Assembly: GCA_943735955.1 (NCBI GenBank)
Contig: OX030958.1
Span: forward strand, 10,405,626-10,469,625
DNA from: Piscicola geometra
Lineage: Eukaryota > Annelida > Clitellata > Hirudinida > Piscicolidae
Direction of reading: 5' to 3'
Length of the DNA: 64,000 bases
A model generated the notes under the pieces. The model saw nothing but the letters and a program-made list of their open reading frames with translations. It had not been told where the DNA came from and searched no databases. Both the position numbers and the translations under genes were made by a program. Below, in pieces: positions 62,326 through 64,000 of this stretch. The first letter of the stretch is position 1, and every line of letters begins with the position of its first letter.

Positions 62326-63599
62326 GTTAGTGTTTAATTGACTTTAGTTTTTTTATTCTATAGTTAGAAACCAACATAATGAGTGGGCTATGTAGTTAAA
62401 AGTGGAAATTTTCTATCCTTTCTAAAACAATACTTCATAACTTATACTTTATATTTTAACTTTAATTTCATCCTTCGTGCTTTAAAAAAATTCAATTTAA
62501 CATTTTATATGGACTTTTTATGGTTTTCAATGTTTTGATATTGCAATTAAATTTGTGTTAACTTTTTTTCATTTTCACATACTTTTATTCTTTTTGCTAC
62601 AATGTGACTATGTGTTTTTATAAATGAAATTTTTGCATTTTTGTTCCTTTTTCAAACGTGCTAACAGTTTTTCTAGCATTTTATAAGTAGTGACCTCTTG
62701 AACGCGAATAAATCGTCTTCTGTAAAAGAATTGCACTATGAATTTTCAGTTCTTTCACACGCAATAATAAGTGTGGTTTCAATAATTTAAATTATCAATT
62801 TTTAATTTAGTACGAATAGCTTTATAAGTTTTTGACGCAGTACATTTGCATTTATTTTCAAATGCTTTTTGAAATATATAAAAAATTCTTCTTTTTTTCA
62901 CATCTTATTAAAATTCTGTTTATATAAATAATAATTCTATCTTCTGCTCAAATAAACCATCGGACATCTTGTTTACTCAAGTGTTCGTAATATAATTTTA
63001 TTTCTCGAAAAAATTGGAAAAATTGGAAAAAATAATACTTAAAAAGTTTTTAAAAATTGTATACAAAGGATAAAAACATTATTGGTAATATAAGTCAGTT
63101 ACTTTTCATTTGTTTTTGTAGAGTTAATGCAAAATGTCAAAACACTAAAAAACATAAATTTTTTATAATTTCAATTATTCATAAGCCTAAAAAATTGAAA
63201 TATGTTTTAGAGAAAATAGCATAAAAAATGTTACGTATTGAAAAATGTTGAACAAATCTTTTAATTGTTTATGAAAGTCTTCATCACCTTCAAATTGTGC
63301 CTAAAAAAGCGCTTTTTCTAATAACATAAAACTCTGACAAATTGATTTTTAATTTCATATATTTTCATCTAGAGTTATGACTTTCATTAGTCAATTCTAC
63401 AATCCATAGCAGCCACATAAATCATCAAATTTGTCATCGTGAATGGACGCTAGATTATTCCATATTCTATTCGGATTTCCTCCAATAAGTCCGTTTATCT
63501 AAGCTTTAAGTCCGCTTTCACAGTTTTATATTACTGAAAACTTTGTTTTGTTTTGGCATTTTTCATTATATTCTTCTATTATATTTTATTATATATTAT
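62326..63599 (+). other. Intron or intergenic DNA, no confident exon
   Basis: AT-rich, no mobile-element signature. The only compatible continuation for the secreted-protein gene is an open stretch of about 34 codons from 63121 after ttttgtag, Lys-rich, ending at a TAA near 63223. Confidence 0.35.
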
Positions 63600-64000
63600 T
63601 TATTTACCCTCAATATTGTCTCAAACAAGAAGAGAGTACATACAACCTCTGTTTGCCACTTACCTGGATTCAAAAGCAGCTTTTAATTCTGTAAACATTC
63701 TTTGTAAAAGTCTCTACCAATTAGAAATCCTAGCCAAGCTGTTCCGGAGCTTCCAGGCACTTCACTTTGTCCAATCCTTCAGTAACTTCTTAACAAAAAA
63801 CCTTATATGCAGGCTGGTGGTCATCCGATTGAAAATGTCGAGCAGTTCTTTTACCTTGGAGTAACGACCGATGGTTTTTCTGGTATCTCAAAAGAAAGAT
63901 CGCGTCGTCTTGCATTGGCACGGATTTCTTTTGATGACCTCAAGAATTGATGCTGGCGTAGTCGTGTTAAAGAGATAACAATATTCAGGCTATAAAGCAC
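63600..64000 (+). mobile_element. LINE reverse transcriptase fragment with internal deletion
   Basis: Frame at about 63634-63770 reads Q-P-L-F-A-T-Y-L-D-S-K-A-A-F-N-S-V, then LYQLEILAKLFRSFQALH. This is the palm motif of non-LTR reverse transcriptases (Y-L-D-x-K-A-A-F-D-S-V, L-x-x-L-x-x-x-G-I-x-x-K-L-x-R-x-x-x-x-L-H). At about 63811 another frame gives GGHPIENVEQFFYLGVTTDG and then RSRRLALARISFDDL, the typical segment after the catalytic F-x-D-D. The F-x-D-D part between them is missing, and a TGA interrupts the second part. The fragment runs off the right edge. Confidence 0.75.

Overview
This window comes from the nuclear genome of an AT-rich invertebrate animal. The evidence is spliced genes with GT-AG introns, an animal muscle-type tropomyosin, a synaptotagmin, a TMEM145/GPR180-type seven-pass protein, an EB-module cysteine-rich protein, tRNA-derived SINEs, non-LTR retrotransposon fragments, a hAT transposon remnant and a piece of eukaryotic 18S rDNA. 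I cannot fix the phylum from the sequence. All gene models below were assembled by hand from reading frame, splice signals and intron phase, without transcript evidence.

Layout. Positions 1-9234 are one array of a 9-bp minisatellite, gaagacg(a/g)t. It is punctuated by 13-bp frame-shifting variant units and organised into near-identical higher-order blocks (offsets of about 1936 and 1436 bp). It runs off the left edge. Next comes a short ribosomal-DNA-like segment (9235-10480): a 168-bp repeat, a spacer resembling a 5' external transcribed spacer, the 5' end of an 18S rRNA gene with an internal deletion, and a second copy of the 168-bp repeat where the 18S stops. The array and the rDNA fragment together look like an orphan rDNA unit or the edge of a ribosomal locus.

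From about 10.5 kb the window is ordinary AT-rich gene territory. On the plus strand are a TMEM145/GPR180-like gene (11378-15161, 6 exons, 489 aa) and an EB-module membrane or GPI-anchored protein (17114-20956, 9 exons, 315 aa). On the minus strand is a synaptotagmin-7-like gene (25235-32433), which can be extended in frame to a glutamine-rich first exon at 42584-42921. Also on the minus strand is a complete tropomyosin gene (46919-51829, 9 exons, 294 aa). On the plus strand at 59757 begins a small secreted protein of unknown family that probably continues to the right.

Intergenic and intronic DNA is AT-rich and holds decayed mobile elements: a SINE family with at least two different 3' ends, reverse transcriptase fragments at about 39.7, 46.1, 55.2 and 63.6 kb, a 620-bp hAT element with a perfect 8-bp target-site duplication, and two AT-rich minisatellites. 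The genes do not form an operon or an obvious pathway. Tropomyosin (contractile filaments) and synaptotagmin (calcium-triggered exocytosis) are unrelated neighbours. The most unusual part of the window is the 9-bp array joined to a rearranged 18S rDNA fragment.
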